This document shows, piece after piece, positions 16,901-23,791 of a DNA stretch of 27,952 nucleotides. Under the pieces are notes generated by a model. It was not told the origin of the DNA. It worked only from the letters and a program-made list of their open reading frames with translations, and made no database searches. Made by a program: the position numbers and the translations under genes. How positions within the stretch are numbered: the first letter of the stretch is position 1; the number at the start of each line of letters is the position of its first letter. The stretch comes from BQWY01 sp046351095 (lineage in GTDB: Bacteria; Nitrospirota; Nitrospiria; Nitrospirales; Nitrospiraceae): NCBI GenBank assembly GCA_046351095.1, contig JAXLZC010000002.1, positions 1 through 27,952 on the forward strand, written 5' to 3'.

Positions 16901-18848
16901 CGCCGAGCCGTTCGGGTCGACCTATCACAATCCGGCGACGGGCAAGGAAGTGCGGAGCGGTCCTGTGGCCGACATCCACACCATCGAGCCGGTCGGACAT
17001 AACGTCAACGGCAGCTTCCGTGAATTGATGGTGCAGTTGCACGACACCGTGCCGCACACCGTCAACATCGTGACCGCGGGCAATCCACCGGGCCAGCCGA
17101 TCGAAGTCGCGCTGGAAGCCGGGAAGACGGTCTCGTTCATGATGCCGGAGAAGATCTATATGTCGCCGATGCCGTTCATCAACGGCGGCACGCACACCAC
17201 CGGGAGCGGATTGAACTTCCGCGCAGGACCGATCGCCCAGCGGTTGGCCACCAACCCGGATGCGCACCAGGTCTTCAACAGCGCCATCCACGGCGACCCC
17301 TATACGCCGCTCTTGCGCGCGTATGTGGGCGACACGATGGTGTTCCGTCTCTTGCACACCCTCATGAACGAGTCGATGGTCTGGACCCTGTCCGGCCACA
17401 CCTTCTTGTCTGAGCGGTATGCGGGCGATGCGAATCGCAAGAACTCCATGCACGTGGGTATTGCCGAGCGGTACGACCTCGTCGTGCCGAGCGCCGGCGG
17501 AACCCGTGCGCAAGCGGGCGACTACATCCACTTCAACGGCCGGGCCTCCAAGCTCTCCGAAGGTGGATGGGGCATCGTCCGTGTGTTGGATAAGGAAGTG
17601 GCGGATCTGAAGCGGTTGCCGGCCGGGTTCTCCGGACGCAACAGCATCCCCGAAGCCAAGCCGGTTTGTCCGGCGGACGCTCCGGTGAAGACGTTCAACG
17701 TGGCCGCAATGGATTACCCGAACATGAAGTTCAACCCGAAGGCGCCTGAGGCCATCGAAGTGGACTTCGAGCGGAAGATCCAGATCACCAACCCGGACGC
17801 CAAGGTGTATGTCTTGGAGGACGAGGTGGCGGCGGTCGCCAACGCGCAACCGATGCCGTTGACGCTCCACGTCAACGTCGGCGATTGCGTGAAGGTCACG
17901 CTGAAGAACAAGCTGAAGAACAGCCGTGCGTCGTTCTCGGCCATGTCGCTGGCCTTCGATCCGAAGGACTCGCTGGGCTGGAACGTGGGCAACAACTCGG
18001 CCGATCAAACGATCGGGTCGGGCGAGAGCCGCACGTATACCTATTATGCCGATCCGTTCAACGGCGAGATCACCTCGCTCGTGTGGGACGGCGGCAACCC
18101 GATGGTCAACCCCCGCAACGGCCTCTTCGGCGCGATTGTGGTGGGCCCGAAGGGCTCGAAGTATCGCGATCCGCGCACGGGCGCGGACGTGTCGAACAAG
18201 AACGCGTGGTTGGTGGACGTTATCGTGGACCGGACCGTCTCCGGCAACGAGTTCAAGTCCAACTATCGCGATGCGTCCCTCTTCTTCCAGGACGAGGACA
18301 ACATCATCGGGACCAGCTTTATGCCCTACGTGCAGAACGTGGCGGGTTTGACCGGCGTGAACTACCGGTCCGAGCCCTATCCGTTCCGCGTGGAGCAGGG
18401 CTGTACGCTCGGTCGTGTGTTCCAGCCCTGTAAGGCGGACGCGCCGGAAGATCCTGCGACGCCGATCATCGAGGCGCACGCGGGCGACCCGGTTCGTATC
18501 CACGTGTTGGGTGCGACCAACGAGCAGAACGGAATGTTCAGCGTCGAGAAGCATGAGTGGCCGATCGAGCCCTATATGCGCGGCGCGGACTTGATCAGCG
18601 TCGTCGAGTACTCCGGCTCGGAGGCGATTGATGCGTTCATCCCGTCTGCAGGCGGTCCGTACCGTCAATCCGGCGATTTCACCTACAGCAACCAGCGGTT
18701 GCCGTATTCGCAGTCGGGACAGTGGGGCTTGCTCCGCGTGCACCCGTCTGGGGATCAGCGACTGATGCCGTTGTCCGGTGCGTCGCTGGACGTGAAGAAA
18801 GCCAGTGTGACGGCAGAGCCGCAGGCGATGCCGGTGGCCTCTCGGTAA
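13980..18848 (+). CDS. Giant (1622 aa) periplasmic six-domain multicopper oxidase with permuted copper motifs
   Basis: Oxidises an unknown substrate, plausibly a metal ion, and passes electrons to O2. The start has AAGGAGG 7 bases upstream and a Sec signal (cleavage after VVFA, ~32). A Met/His-rich stretch follows (NNMTMMHQYG). Three related modules begin at C138, C734 and C1230 (CPxxAxxK), each probably two cupredoxins. Module 1 has HIHG (H239/H241) but a degenerate second site (FHSF, H287). It then has HSHHPH (448-453, fitting HxxHxH) and HCHVAHHYVAGM (524-535, fitting HCHxxxHxxxxM, type 1 copper). Module 2 has the usually N-terminal pair HWH (825-827) and HDH (956-958), with a ~70-residue beta insert (~866-939) between. 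Its late sites and all of module 3 lack ligands. Length and permutation recall MnxG/McoA-type Mn oxidases. No TTA, CTA or TCA codon occurs in it, suggesting high expression. A terminator follows. Confidence 0.9.
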   Translation: MLIPQSVTQLRHRWVSLFALGAVLASPIVVFADDASLSGHASAHKTSMASPSPDWAEKLKGQTVVEDAMSGRADRAAKIEQQHQRVMDQMSKDPQAHQMSNGGFNNMTMMHQYGAGGQDLLLMSDARRDPVMDGGGKCPAYAPVKHYTVQAMNIEISLNQWLDFYPGYMYALAENVEKIRAEEAKNREAREKEGWDPGAVLPGVQATWIQPLVMRANQGDCVKIKLENKLEGVDEVSLHIHGSSPVISATGKAATTTNPDSVAKADKPVEMEWYIHPSTQEGVKQFHSFSNDRELTVLGLFGAFVVEPRGSTYLEALGDPTKGEDMAANSGWQVMIDNGSGPDFREFVLFYHEVGDEAFRPVNKKGDFLPQRDPLTDAYRPGGRAINYRSEPFGINNMHVQHEYFGFEDESMGYSSYTFGDPSPTIPRSYLGDPAKFRLVHGGSEVFHSHHPHGGTIRWPRSPRAIDDMNLWAVSVNGPVKYPVIRHKTDRVDVEVIGPSEALDLETECGSGLCQQLAGDFLFHCHVAHHYVAGMWGYWRVYNTLQHGDHRNDTMPDMRELPDRKGRIKHPVTSDQLVGKTVDWFGKAFNIIEKGKSNWKGNPATITIKDWVEMQLPTRGKPGHKDDEKGQTISYDATVLDWEWQGTKAMSERESTIENPKYKSTHPGKRHAITFEPLTGRVAWPHLTPHFGRRVMFSPNHVGAPWLEPIRRDENGEESVDQAKPGENGVWSLCPENAGRKSYNVHFIKLPIKLAKAQGKEPAVVDPTGLIYVLHEEEAEIRKNDDLKYPLVVRGNIYDCLDWTLTSEWEDDDYTNFQSSKINTHWHFLQFDNQASDGVITGFSYEQSVRPFTMLEKKTKKGLPAPMNTVLTAATKKGATSIAVKNAAQYHVGTLIMVGADNVKGNEIARIKDIKGGTITLAKGLKNDHPANDIVTVEFVRQRFWVDADVGTVFWHDHAFGATTWPHGGFGTFIAEPFGSTYHNPATGKEVRSGPVADIHTIEPVGHNVNGSFRELMVQLHDTVPHTVNIVTAGNPPGQPIEVALEAGKTVSFMMPEKIYMSPMPFINGGTHTTGSGLNFRAGPIAQRLATNPDAHQVFNSAIHGDPYTPLLRAYVGDTMVFRLLHTLMNESMVWTLSGHTFLSERYAGDANRKNSMHVGIAERYDLVVPSAGGTRAQAGDYIHFNGRASKLSEGGWGIVRVLDKEVADLKRLPAGFSGRNSIPEAKPVCPADAPVKTFNVAAMDYPNMKFNPKAPEAIEVDFERKIQITNPDAKVYVLEDEVAAVANAQPMPLTLHVNVGDCVKVTLKNKLKNSRASFSAMSLAFDPKDSLGWNVGNNSADQTIGSGESRTYTYYADPFNGEITSLVWDGGNPMVNPRNGLFGAIVVGPKGSKYRDPRTGADVSNKNAWLVDVIVDRTVSGNEFKSNYRDASLFFQDEDNIIGTSFMPYVQNVAGLTGVNYRSEPYPFRVEQGCTLGRVFQPCKADAPEDPATPIIEAHAGDPVRIHVLGATNEQNGMFSVEKHEWPIEPYMRGADLISVVEYSGSEAIDAFIPSAGGPYRQSGDFTYSNQRLPYSQSGQWGLLRVHPSGDQRLMPLSGASLDVKKASVTAEPQAMPVASR

Positions 18849-18879
18849 CTCGATTACCGTTAGGTTGCGTGTACCAGGG

Positions 18880-18914
18880 AGGGGGAGCCACGACGTGGCT
18901 CCCCCTTCTTTTTT
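18880..18914 (+). terminator. Intrinsic terminator of the multicopper oxidase gene
   Basis: AGGGGGAGCCAC (18880-18891) pairs perfectly with GTGGCTCCCCCT (18895-18906) over a 3-base loop, followed by six T (18909-18914). It lies 31 bases after the stop and separates the oxidase from the copper-protein operon. Confidence 0.9.
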
Positions 18915-19035
18915 GTGTCGCGTTTGAGTACAGTGCGACAACGACTGAACGGTCGGTCGCAACAAGGGCGCCGTTGCCGTCCGGGCAACGGTGAGGGCCG
19001 GAGTTCACCGTGCGAGAGTAAGGAGAGAAGACACC

Positions 19036-19959
19036 ATGAAGTGGTCGACAAAAATGGTGTGCGCGGCCCTCGTGGGCGCGGCAGCGTTCGTCGCCTCGCC
19101 GGCAACGGCGTACGACGTCATCGAGGTGCAGAACGGCGGGACCATCGAAGGGCGGATTACGCTCAGCGGTCCGCTGCCGGAACCGAAAGGATTTAATCTC
19201 GTCACCTTTCCGGATCCGATCTACTGCGGACGTATTTCAAACGGCTCCGGGTGGCGGTTGCTGCACGACTTTATCGTCGGGCCGGAAGGCGGACTGCAGG
19301 ACACCATCGTGTTGTTGGAAGGTGTTGAGGCAGGGAAACCCTTCGACATGTCCGTGCCGTTGATCGAAGCGCGGGATTGTAAGTTCCAACCCTTCGTCAC
19401 TATCGTGCGTAACGGCCATGCCGTCGAAGTGATGAACATGGATCCGGTGATGCACGACATTCAGGGCTACGAAACCTCGGTCGAAGCAGGCAATCGCGTG
19501 CTGTTTAATTCCCCGCTGAAGATGAACCACAACCATCGGCGCGGCGATATGATGGCCACGCACGAGCACGATCGTGGACGCTCGCAAGTCGGACCGATCT
19601 ATTTGAATCGCGGACGACGGACGTTTTATATGCAGTGCGGATTCCACGCCTTCATGGAAAGCTGGGCGATGGCGGTGAACAATCCGTATTACGCGGTGAC
19701 GACGAAGTCCGGCGAATATAAGTTGGAGAATATTCCTCCCGGCACCTACCAGTTGGTCGTCTGGCATCCGCAACAGGCGGGGCCTGCGATCGTCCGCACC
19801 GTCACGGTGCAGGCGGGCAGCACGTTGACGGAGCACGTCGCGGTGACGGCACCGACCGGTCTGCGTTCCGCGCATAAAGTGATCGACAATCCACGCTTCG
19901 GCAATGGGTCGTTGGGCTTCCCGCTCGAGATCAAGCCGTTGCTCGAGCATCAGCAATAA
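19036..19959 (+). CDS. Exported blue-copper-like protein with carboxypeptidase-regulatory-like domain (paralog 1)
   Basis: Probable periplasmic electron carrier or copper protein. ATG at 19036 is chosen for the AAGGAGAG 7-8 bases upstream; the in-frame start at 18991 has no signal peptide. The signal peptide is residues 1-23 (ending ATA). A cupredoxin-type site is visible: H140 in NMDPVMHDI and C201-x2-H204-x2-M207 in CGFHAFM, spaced as in type-1 copper proteins. A His/Met-rich loop (MNHNHRRGDMMATHEHD) lies between and may bind metal. The C-terminal ~70 residues (GEYKLENIPPGTYQLVVWHP) form a carboxypeptidase-regulatory-like beta-sandwich. It shares this whole layout with the protein at 21681. 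The HEAT gene begins 19 bases after it, so they form an operon. Codon use includes AAA and TTT, unlike its paralog. The copper site is inferred from motif spacing. Confidence 0.8.
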   Translation: MKWSTKMVCAALVGAAAFVASPATAYDVIEVQNGGTIEGRITLSGPLPEPKGFNLVTFPDPIYCGRISNGSGWRLLHDFIVGPEGGLQDTIVLLEGVEAGKPFDMSVPLIEARDCKFQPFVTIVRNGHAVEVMNMDPVMHDIQGYETSVEAGNRVLFNSPLKMNHNHRRGDMMATHEHDRGRSQVGPIYLNRGRRTFYMQCGFHAFMESWAMAVNNPYYAVTTKSGEYKLENIPPGTYQLVVWHPQQAGPAIVRTVTVQAGSTLTEHVAVTAPTGLRSAHKVIDNPRFGNGSLGFPLEIKPLLEHQQ

Positions 19960-19978
19960 CGTGAGGGCACTACACGTC

Positions 19979-21418
19979 ATGTCAGGGCTCGGTGATGCCC
20001 GCCGAGCCGACCGCTGGGCGTTGCCTCGGTTGGTTCCGCTCGTCGTCGTCCTGTCTCTGTGCGGCATCGGCGTTGTCGTCGGATCAGCCGACAGGCTGTT
20101 GGCTGCCGATCTGCCCGCCGGAACCATTCAGCAGGCGACAAAAGCCGTTCAAGACCATCGGTATCAAGATGCGTTGGACCTCTTACGGAGTGCCGACGCT
20201 GTAGCGCCGGCGTCTGCCGAGGTCGCGCGGATTCGCGCGCAAGCGCATGTCGGCTTAGGTCAGGCCAAAGAGGCGTTCGAGCAGTACGAGCGCTTGGCGC
20301 AAGCATTGGGCAAAGACGACGACGCGATGCTGCGCGAGGTCGCGTTCCCGTTCATCTCCGCCATGTTCAAAGACATGCGCGATCAGATGCGCGGCGCGTC
20401 GTACACTGCCGCCAAGGAATTGGAATCCGACGCGATGGTGCCGTACCTTGAGGACGGCTTGAGCGACGGGTCGGGACTGGTGCGCGCGTTGGCCGCCGAG
20501 AGTTTGGGACTGTTGCCGAAAGGGCGCCAGTCTGAGCGTTTACGAAAAGCGATGGACGATGACGCCGCGATGGTGCGCGCCAATGTCGTCCATGCGGTCG
20601 GTGTGGCGGGCAACAAACGCGAGACGGCGTTTCTCGAGAACGCGTTGAAAGACGAGCAGCCGATGGTGCGTGTGCAGGCCATGGCGGCGCTCGTGCGATT
20701 CGGACACGGCGACATGTGGGCGCAACTCGCGAGCGCGGCCGATGCGGCCAACCCGGAGGCGCGGGCCACAGCGCTGCGGCTCATCGGCGAACTCAAAGAT
20801 GCGCGTGGGCTGCCGATCGCCGTTGAACGGAGTAAGGATCAAATGCCGTCGGTGCGTGGCGGTGCGGCGGCGGCACTCGGATTACTCGGTAAAAAAGAAG
20901 GGCTCGAGGCGTTGACGGCGCTTGTGCACGACAAGATTCCCGCCGTCCGCTCAGCCGCCGCCGTGGCCTTGGGCGAAATCGACACGAAGGATGCGATCCC
21001 GGTGTTGAAGCAGGCGCTGGACGACGTCGATCCCGGTGTGCGCGGTGCGGCGGTGGATTCGTTGCTGCGCATGAATCATCCCTTCCCCGAGGTCGAGCCC
21101 GCCATCCGCAAGTTGATGTTAGGGCAAGATCCAGGACCGCGGAGCGCGGTCGGCAAAGCGTTGGCGCGCGCCAGCGGACCGAATCGTCAGGCGGCGCTCG
21201 CGTATCTGGAACAATTGATTCACGATACCTTGCCGCGTCCACGTATCGCTGCGGCGCGGTCGTTGGGGCGGATCGGCGGGCGCGAGCAATTGCCGGATCT
21301 AAAAGAGATGCTGAAGGACTCGGATCCCGCGGTGCAGTCGACGGCGGCCGCGTCGATTATTCGTATCCTGCACGCAACAAGCGCTGCTCCGTCGGCAGCG
21401 CATGCGGCGTCGCACTAG
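19979..21418 (+). CDS. Exported or anchored TPR/HEAT-repeat protein
   Basis: An alpha-solenoid scaffold of about 479 residues. ATG at 19979 is preferred (TGAGGG 11 bases upstream); GTG at 19961 is an alternative. Residues ~15-38 are hydrophobic (VPLVVVLSLCGIGVVVG) and act as signal or anchor, so the repeats probably face the periplasm. A short TPR-like part (YQDALDLLRSADAVAP, GQAKEAFEQYERLAQ) leads into HEAT/PBS-lyase-type repeats from ~160 onward, for example VRALAAESLGLLP, VRGGAAAALGLLG, VRSAAAVALGEI and RIAAARSLGRIGG. These repeats bind partner proteins rather than catalyse. Sitting between two copper proteins, it may organise or load them, or dock the oxidase; this is inference. No metal-binding motif is seen. 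Confidence 0.8.
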   Translation: MSGLGDARRADRWALPRLVPLVVVLSLCGIGVVVGSADRLLAADLPAGTIQQATKAVQDHRYQDALDLLRSADAVAPASAEVARIRAQAHVGLGQAKEAFEQYERLAQALGKDDDAMLREVAFPFISAMFKDMRDQMRGASYTAAKELESDAMVPYLEDGLSDGSGLVRALAAESLGLLPKGRQSERLRKAMDDDAAMVRANVVHAVGVAGNKRETAFLENALKDEQPMVRVQAMAALVRFGHGDMWAQLASAADAANPEARATALRLIGELKDARGLPIAVERSKDQMPSVRGGAAAALGLLGKKEGLEALTALVHDKIPAVRSAAAVALGEIDTKDAIPVLKQALDDVDPGVRGAAVDSLLRMNHPFPEVEPAIRKLMLGQDPGPRSAVGKALARASGPNRQAALAYLEQLIHDTLPRPRIAAARSLGRIGGREQLPDLKEMLKDSDPAVQSTAAASIIRILHATSAAPSAAHAASH

Positions 21419-21468
21419 GTGGCAGACCTGAGGAGATCGTCCTGCCGATCGGTGCGGTGCGCGCGGCA

Positions 21469-21498
21469 TTGACTGCCCTGTAGTCGTTCCTGTATAAG
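21469..21498 (+). promoter_or_regulatory. Strong sigma70-like promoter for copper-protein paralog 2
   Basis: TTGACT (21469-21474, 5 of 6), an 18-bp spacer and TATAAG (21493-21498, 5 of 6) form the best promoter match in the window. Transcription would start near 21505, leaving a ~175-base leader before the ATG at 21681. The leader includes GTTCGCTTAAC (21652-21662), 10 of 11 identical to a site in the multicopper oxidase leader. Confidence 0.55.
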
Positions 21499-21680
21499 TC
21501 GAAAGATTGGAGCCTGTGGGCGCCTCGTCATAAGAACGCGAGTATACTCAACAGGTTGCCGTGCAGAGTCGGTGCCTTGCTCCTCGACTTGTAGATGGCC
21601 GGATCAGCCAGTAGAATCAAGTCATCGGTACTTGGCACGAGCACCGAAACAGTTCGCTTAACCATCAAGGAGGCAGTCAC

Positions 21681-22475
21681 ATGAAGACAGGTGCGTTGCT
21701 GGGTCTTTCCGGTTTGATCGCGGCCTCCTTCCTGGCGGCTCCGTTGGCGGCAATGGCCGGCGGAACTGTCACTGGGAAGGTGACCACCACCGCCAAGGCC
21801 GAGAAGAAGGAATTCTCCTTTGCCAAGTTCCCGAATCCGAAGTTCTGTCCGAAGAACCCGAACAAGGGCCTCATGGACGGCGACAAGCGCTTCATGCCGC
21901 TCGTGGAAGTCGGCAAGGACGGCGGCTTGAAGAACGCCGTCGTGGCGATCAAGGATATCGAGGATGCGGGCTTCATGGGCAGCTATGCCGGGACCGACGT
22001 GTCGGCGGAATTCTGCGAATTCTTGCCGTTCGCGGGTGTGGTCGTGAAGCAGAAGTCTTTCCGCGTGGTGAACAAGGACGCCGATCCGGACGATCCTAAG
22101 TCGGTCAAGGGTGTGTTGCACAACCCGCACTCCTTCGAAGTGAAGGGTGCGAGCTCCGCGACCGTGTTCAATATCGGTTTGGCGGAAAAGGATTCCAAGC
22201 TCGACAAGCCCGTGGTGTTGCGCCAGGACAAGGCGGGTTCGTTCTTCCGCCTGCAGTGCGACCAGCACGAGTTCATGCAGTCCTTCTTCCTCCCGGTGTC
22301 GAACCCGTTCTTCGCCGTGGCCAAGGAAGATGGTTCCTTCGAGTTGAAGGATGTTCCGGCCGGCAAGCATAAGCTCGTCGTCTGGCACCCGTTCGTCAAG
22401 AAGGGCCAGGCCATGGAAATCGACGTGGATGTGCCTGAGGGTGGTAAGGCCGAAGTGAAGGCGGCGTTGCAGTAA
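21681..22475 (+). CDS. Exported blue-copper-like protein with carboxypeptidase-regulatory-like domain (paralog 2, highly expressed)
   Basis: Likely an abundant periplasmic copper protein. The start has AAGGAGG (21667-21673) 7 bases upstream and a signal peptide (1-26, ending AAMA). The probable type-1 copper ligands are H147 (LHNPH) and C193-x2-H196-x2-M199 (CDQHEFM). The protein then runs through FFLPVSNPFFAV into the C-terminal module GSFELKDVPAGKHKLVVWHP, colinear with paralog 1. Every Lys is AAG and all but one Phe are TTC, a bias sharper than in neighbouring genes and shared with the multicopper oxidase, which points to strong expression. It has its own promoter and a strong terminator, so it is monocistronic. 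A role as electron acceptor or donor for the large oxidase or the bd-like oxidase is inferred from context only. Confidence 0.8.
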   Translation: MKTGALLGLSGLIAASFLAAPLAAMAGGTVTGKVTTTAKAEKKEFSFAKFPNPKFCPKNPNKGLMDGDKRFMPLVEVGKDGGLKNAVVAIKDIEDAGFMGSYAGTDVSAEFCEFLPFAGVVVKQKSFRVVNKDADPDDPKSVKGVLHNPHSFEVKGASSATVFNIGLAEKDSKLDKPVVLRQDKAGSFFRLQCDQHEFMQSFFLPVSNPFFAVAKEDGSFELKDVPAGKHKLVVWHPFVKKGQAMEIDVDVPEGGKAEVKAALQ

Positions 22476-22521
22476 ACGTTGTCTTCCGACTCGGCCGAAC
22501 AGGCTGGGCGGTCTGAAATGT

Positions 22522-22554
22522 GGGCGGTGGCTCTTCGGAGTCACCGCCCTTTTT
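22522..22554 (+). terminator. Intrinsic terminator with TTCG loop
   Basis: GGGCGGTGGCTC (22522-22533) pairs with GAGTCACCGCCC (22538-22549), with one G-U pair, around a TTCG tetraloop, followed by TTTTT. It ends the transcript of the paralog-2 copper protein. The rest of the 331-bp gap to 22806 holds only a weak promoter. Confidence 0.92.
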
Positions 22555-22717
22555 CTTTGGTGCCCATAGCATCCGTTTGCCGCAAGCACCCTGCGAGTGT
22601 GTCGGGCAGATCGTGTGGCGCAAACATCGTTTCGCGCAAAACAATGTCGACATGTGTCGACGGCCAGACAGTGCATCGTGACAGAGGCCGACGATACACC
22701 GGTGCGACGAACGCGCC

Positions 22718-22747
22718 TTGCCTTTCGATTCTCGAAGTTTGTAAGAT
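22718..22747 (+). promoter_or_regulatory. Weak candidate promoter for the methyltransferase-to-oxidase gene run
   Basis: TTGCCT (22718-22723), an 18-bp spacer and TAAGAT (22742-22747) each match 4 of 6. The spacer contains the inverted repeat TTCGA/TCGAA (22724-22736), which could be an operator. It lies 60 bases before the methyltransferase start. Confidence 0.3.
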
Positions 22748-22806
22748 TGCCGAATCCCGCCGGATGTCTCGATCCATCGTGGCGAAGCGCATCACCCTAG
22801 GTCCCC

Positions 22807-23790
22807 ATGGCTCGTGACTTATCCCTCGCAGAGATTTTCCAGCTCGGCTACTACTGGGAAACCAAAATCCTGCTGACCGCGGTCAAGCTGGATGTCTTTT
22901 CGCACCTCGACGGGCAGGGGCGTACCGGTGCGGCATTGGCCGAACGGCTGAGCGCCGATACACGCTGTCTGACCTTGCTGTTGAACGCCCTCGTGGCGAT
23001 GGGCGTGCTGACCAAACGCGACGAGAGTTTCGGCAATACCGACGCGGCGAAGACCTACCTCGTGAAGTCGTCCCCCCAGTACATCGGACACCTATTGGTG
23101 CTGCACGATGCCGAGTGGGACAACTGGGGGAAGTTGGAGCAGACGATTCGCACCGGCGCCTCGCCGGTGACGCGACATGTCTTTGCGGACAATCCCGAAC
23201 TCGGCAGTAACGTGCTCGCGGTCTTGCATCGCATCGGACAGCAGTCCGGTCCGTCGTTGGCCAAACGGTTGCAACTCGACGACGCGCGAACGATGTTGGA
23301 TCTCGGCGGCGGCGCCGGTACAAATGCTATCGCCTTTTGCCACGCCTATCCGCAGTTGAGCGCGACCGTGTTCGATCTGCCGGATACGCTGCGCCTCACC
23401 GAACGTGTGGTGAAAGACGCTGGACTCGACGGGCGCATCGCGCTGAAGTCCGGTGACTTTAATCGCGATTCCCTCGGCGGCCCCTACGATATTGTGCTGA
23501 TGTCGGACATTTTGCATTATCAAGACTACGAGACGAACGCCGCGTTGGTTGCGAAGACCTTTGCGCATGTGGCGCCGGGTGGACGGCTGGTCATCAAAGA
23601 TCGTTTCCTCGATGCGGCAGGCACCGGTCCCGCATGGACGACGGCGTTTGCCGTGCATATTTTGGTGAATACGCCGCGCGGCGGATGTTTCAAAACTGCC
23701 GAGGCCATGGCCTGGATGACGCGCGGCGGCTACACCACCGTCGAAGAATTGGAACCGACGGCGGTCGTGCAAGGGCGGCGCGGAGCCTGA
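22807..23790 (+). CDS. SAM-dependent O-methyltransferase (winged-helix type)
   Basis: Residues ~10-100 form the N-terminal winged-helix/dimerisation domain of small-molecule O-methyltransferases (ETKILLTAVKLDVFSHL, LLLNALVAMGVL). The catalytic half has the SAM motif LDLGGGAG (164-171), ATVFDLPDTL, the acidic GDF and ILHYQDYE, where families of this type carry the catalytic His; VAPGGRLVIKD follows. The length (327) is normal. The nearest named relatives are hydroxyneurosporene or quinone-type O-methyltransferases, but no substrate can be assigned. The gene starts the run that leads to the bd-like oxidase and ends one base before the DUF420 gene, so a role in maturing a cofactor, quinone or heme used by that oxidase is possible. 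The Shine-Dalgarno is weak (TAGGT). Confidence 0.8.
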   Translation: MARDLSLAEIFQLGYYWETKILLTAVKLDVFSHLDGQGRTGAALAERLSADTRCLTLLLNALVAMGVLTKRDESFGNTDAAKTYLVKSSPQYIGHLLVLHDAEWDNWGKLEQTIRTGASPVTRHVFADNPELGSNVLAVLHRIGQQSGPSLAKRLQLDDARTMLDLGGGAGTNAIAFCHAYPQLSATVFDLPDTLRLTERVVKDAGLDGRIALKSGDFNRDSLGGPYDIVLMSDILHYQDYETNAALVAKTFAHVAPGGRLVIKDRFLDAAGTGPAWTTAFAVHILVNTPRGGCFKTAEAMAWMTRGGYTTVEELEPTAVVQGRRGA

Positions 23791-23791
23791 C

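Noticed and set aside
13881..18965. 1694-residue open frame on the minus strand across the multicopper oxidase gene
   Set aside because: It is aligned with the oxidase codons and exists because TTA, CTA and TCA codons are absent from that gene. The product is His/Arg/Val-rich with no domain, signal or ribosome site. The plus-strand protein has clear copper motifs.
18991..19035. Start of the first copper protein at 18991
   Set aside because: It would put charged residues before the signal peptide; AAGGAGAG directly precedes the ATG at 19036.
21528..22676. 382-residue minus-strand open frame over the second copper protein
   Set aside because: It is codon-aligned with the copper-protein gene, which has a promoter, ribosome site, signal peptide and terminator.
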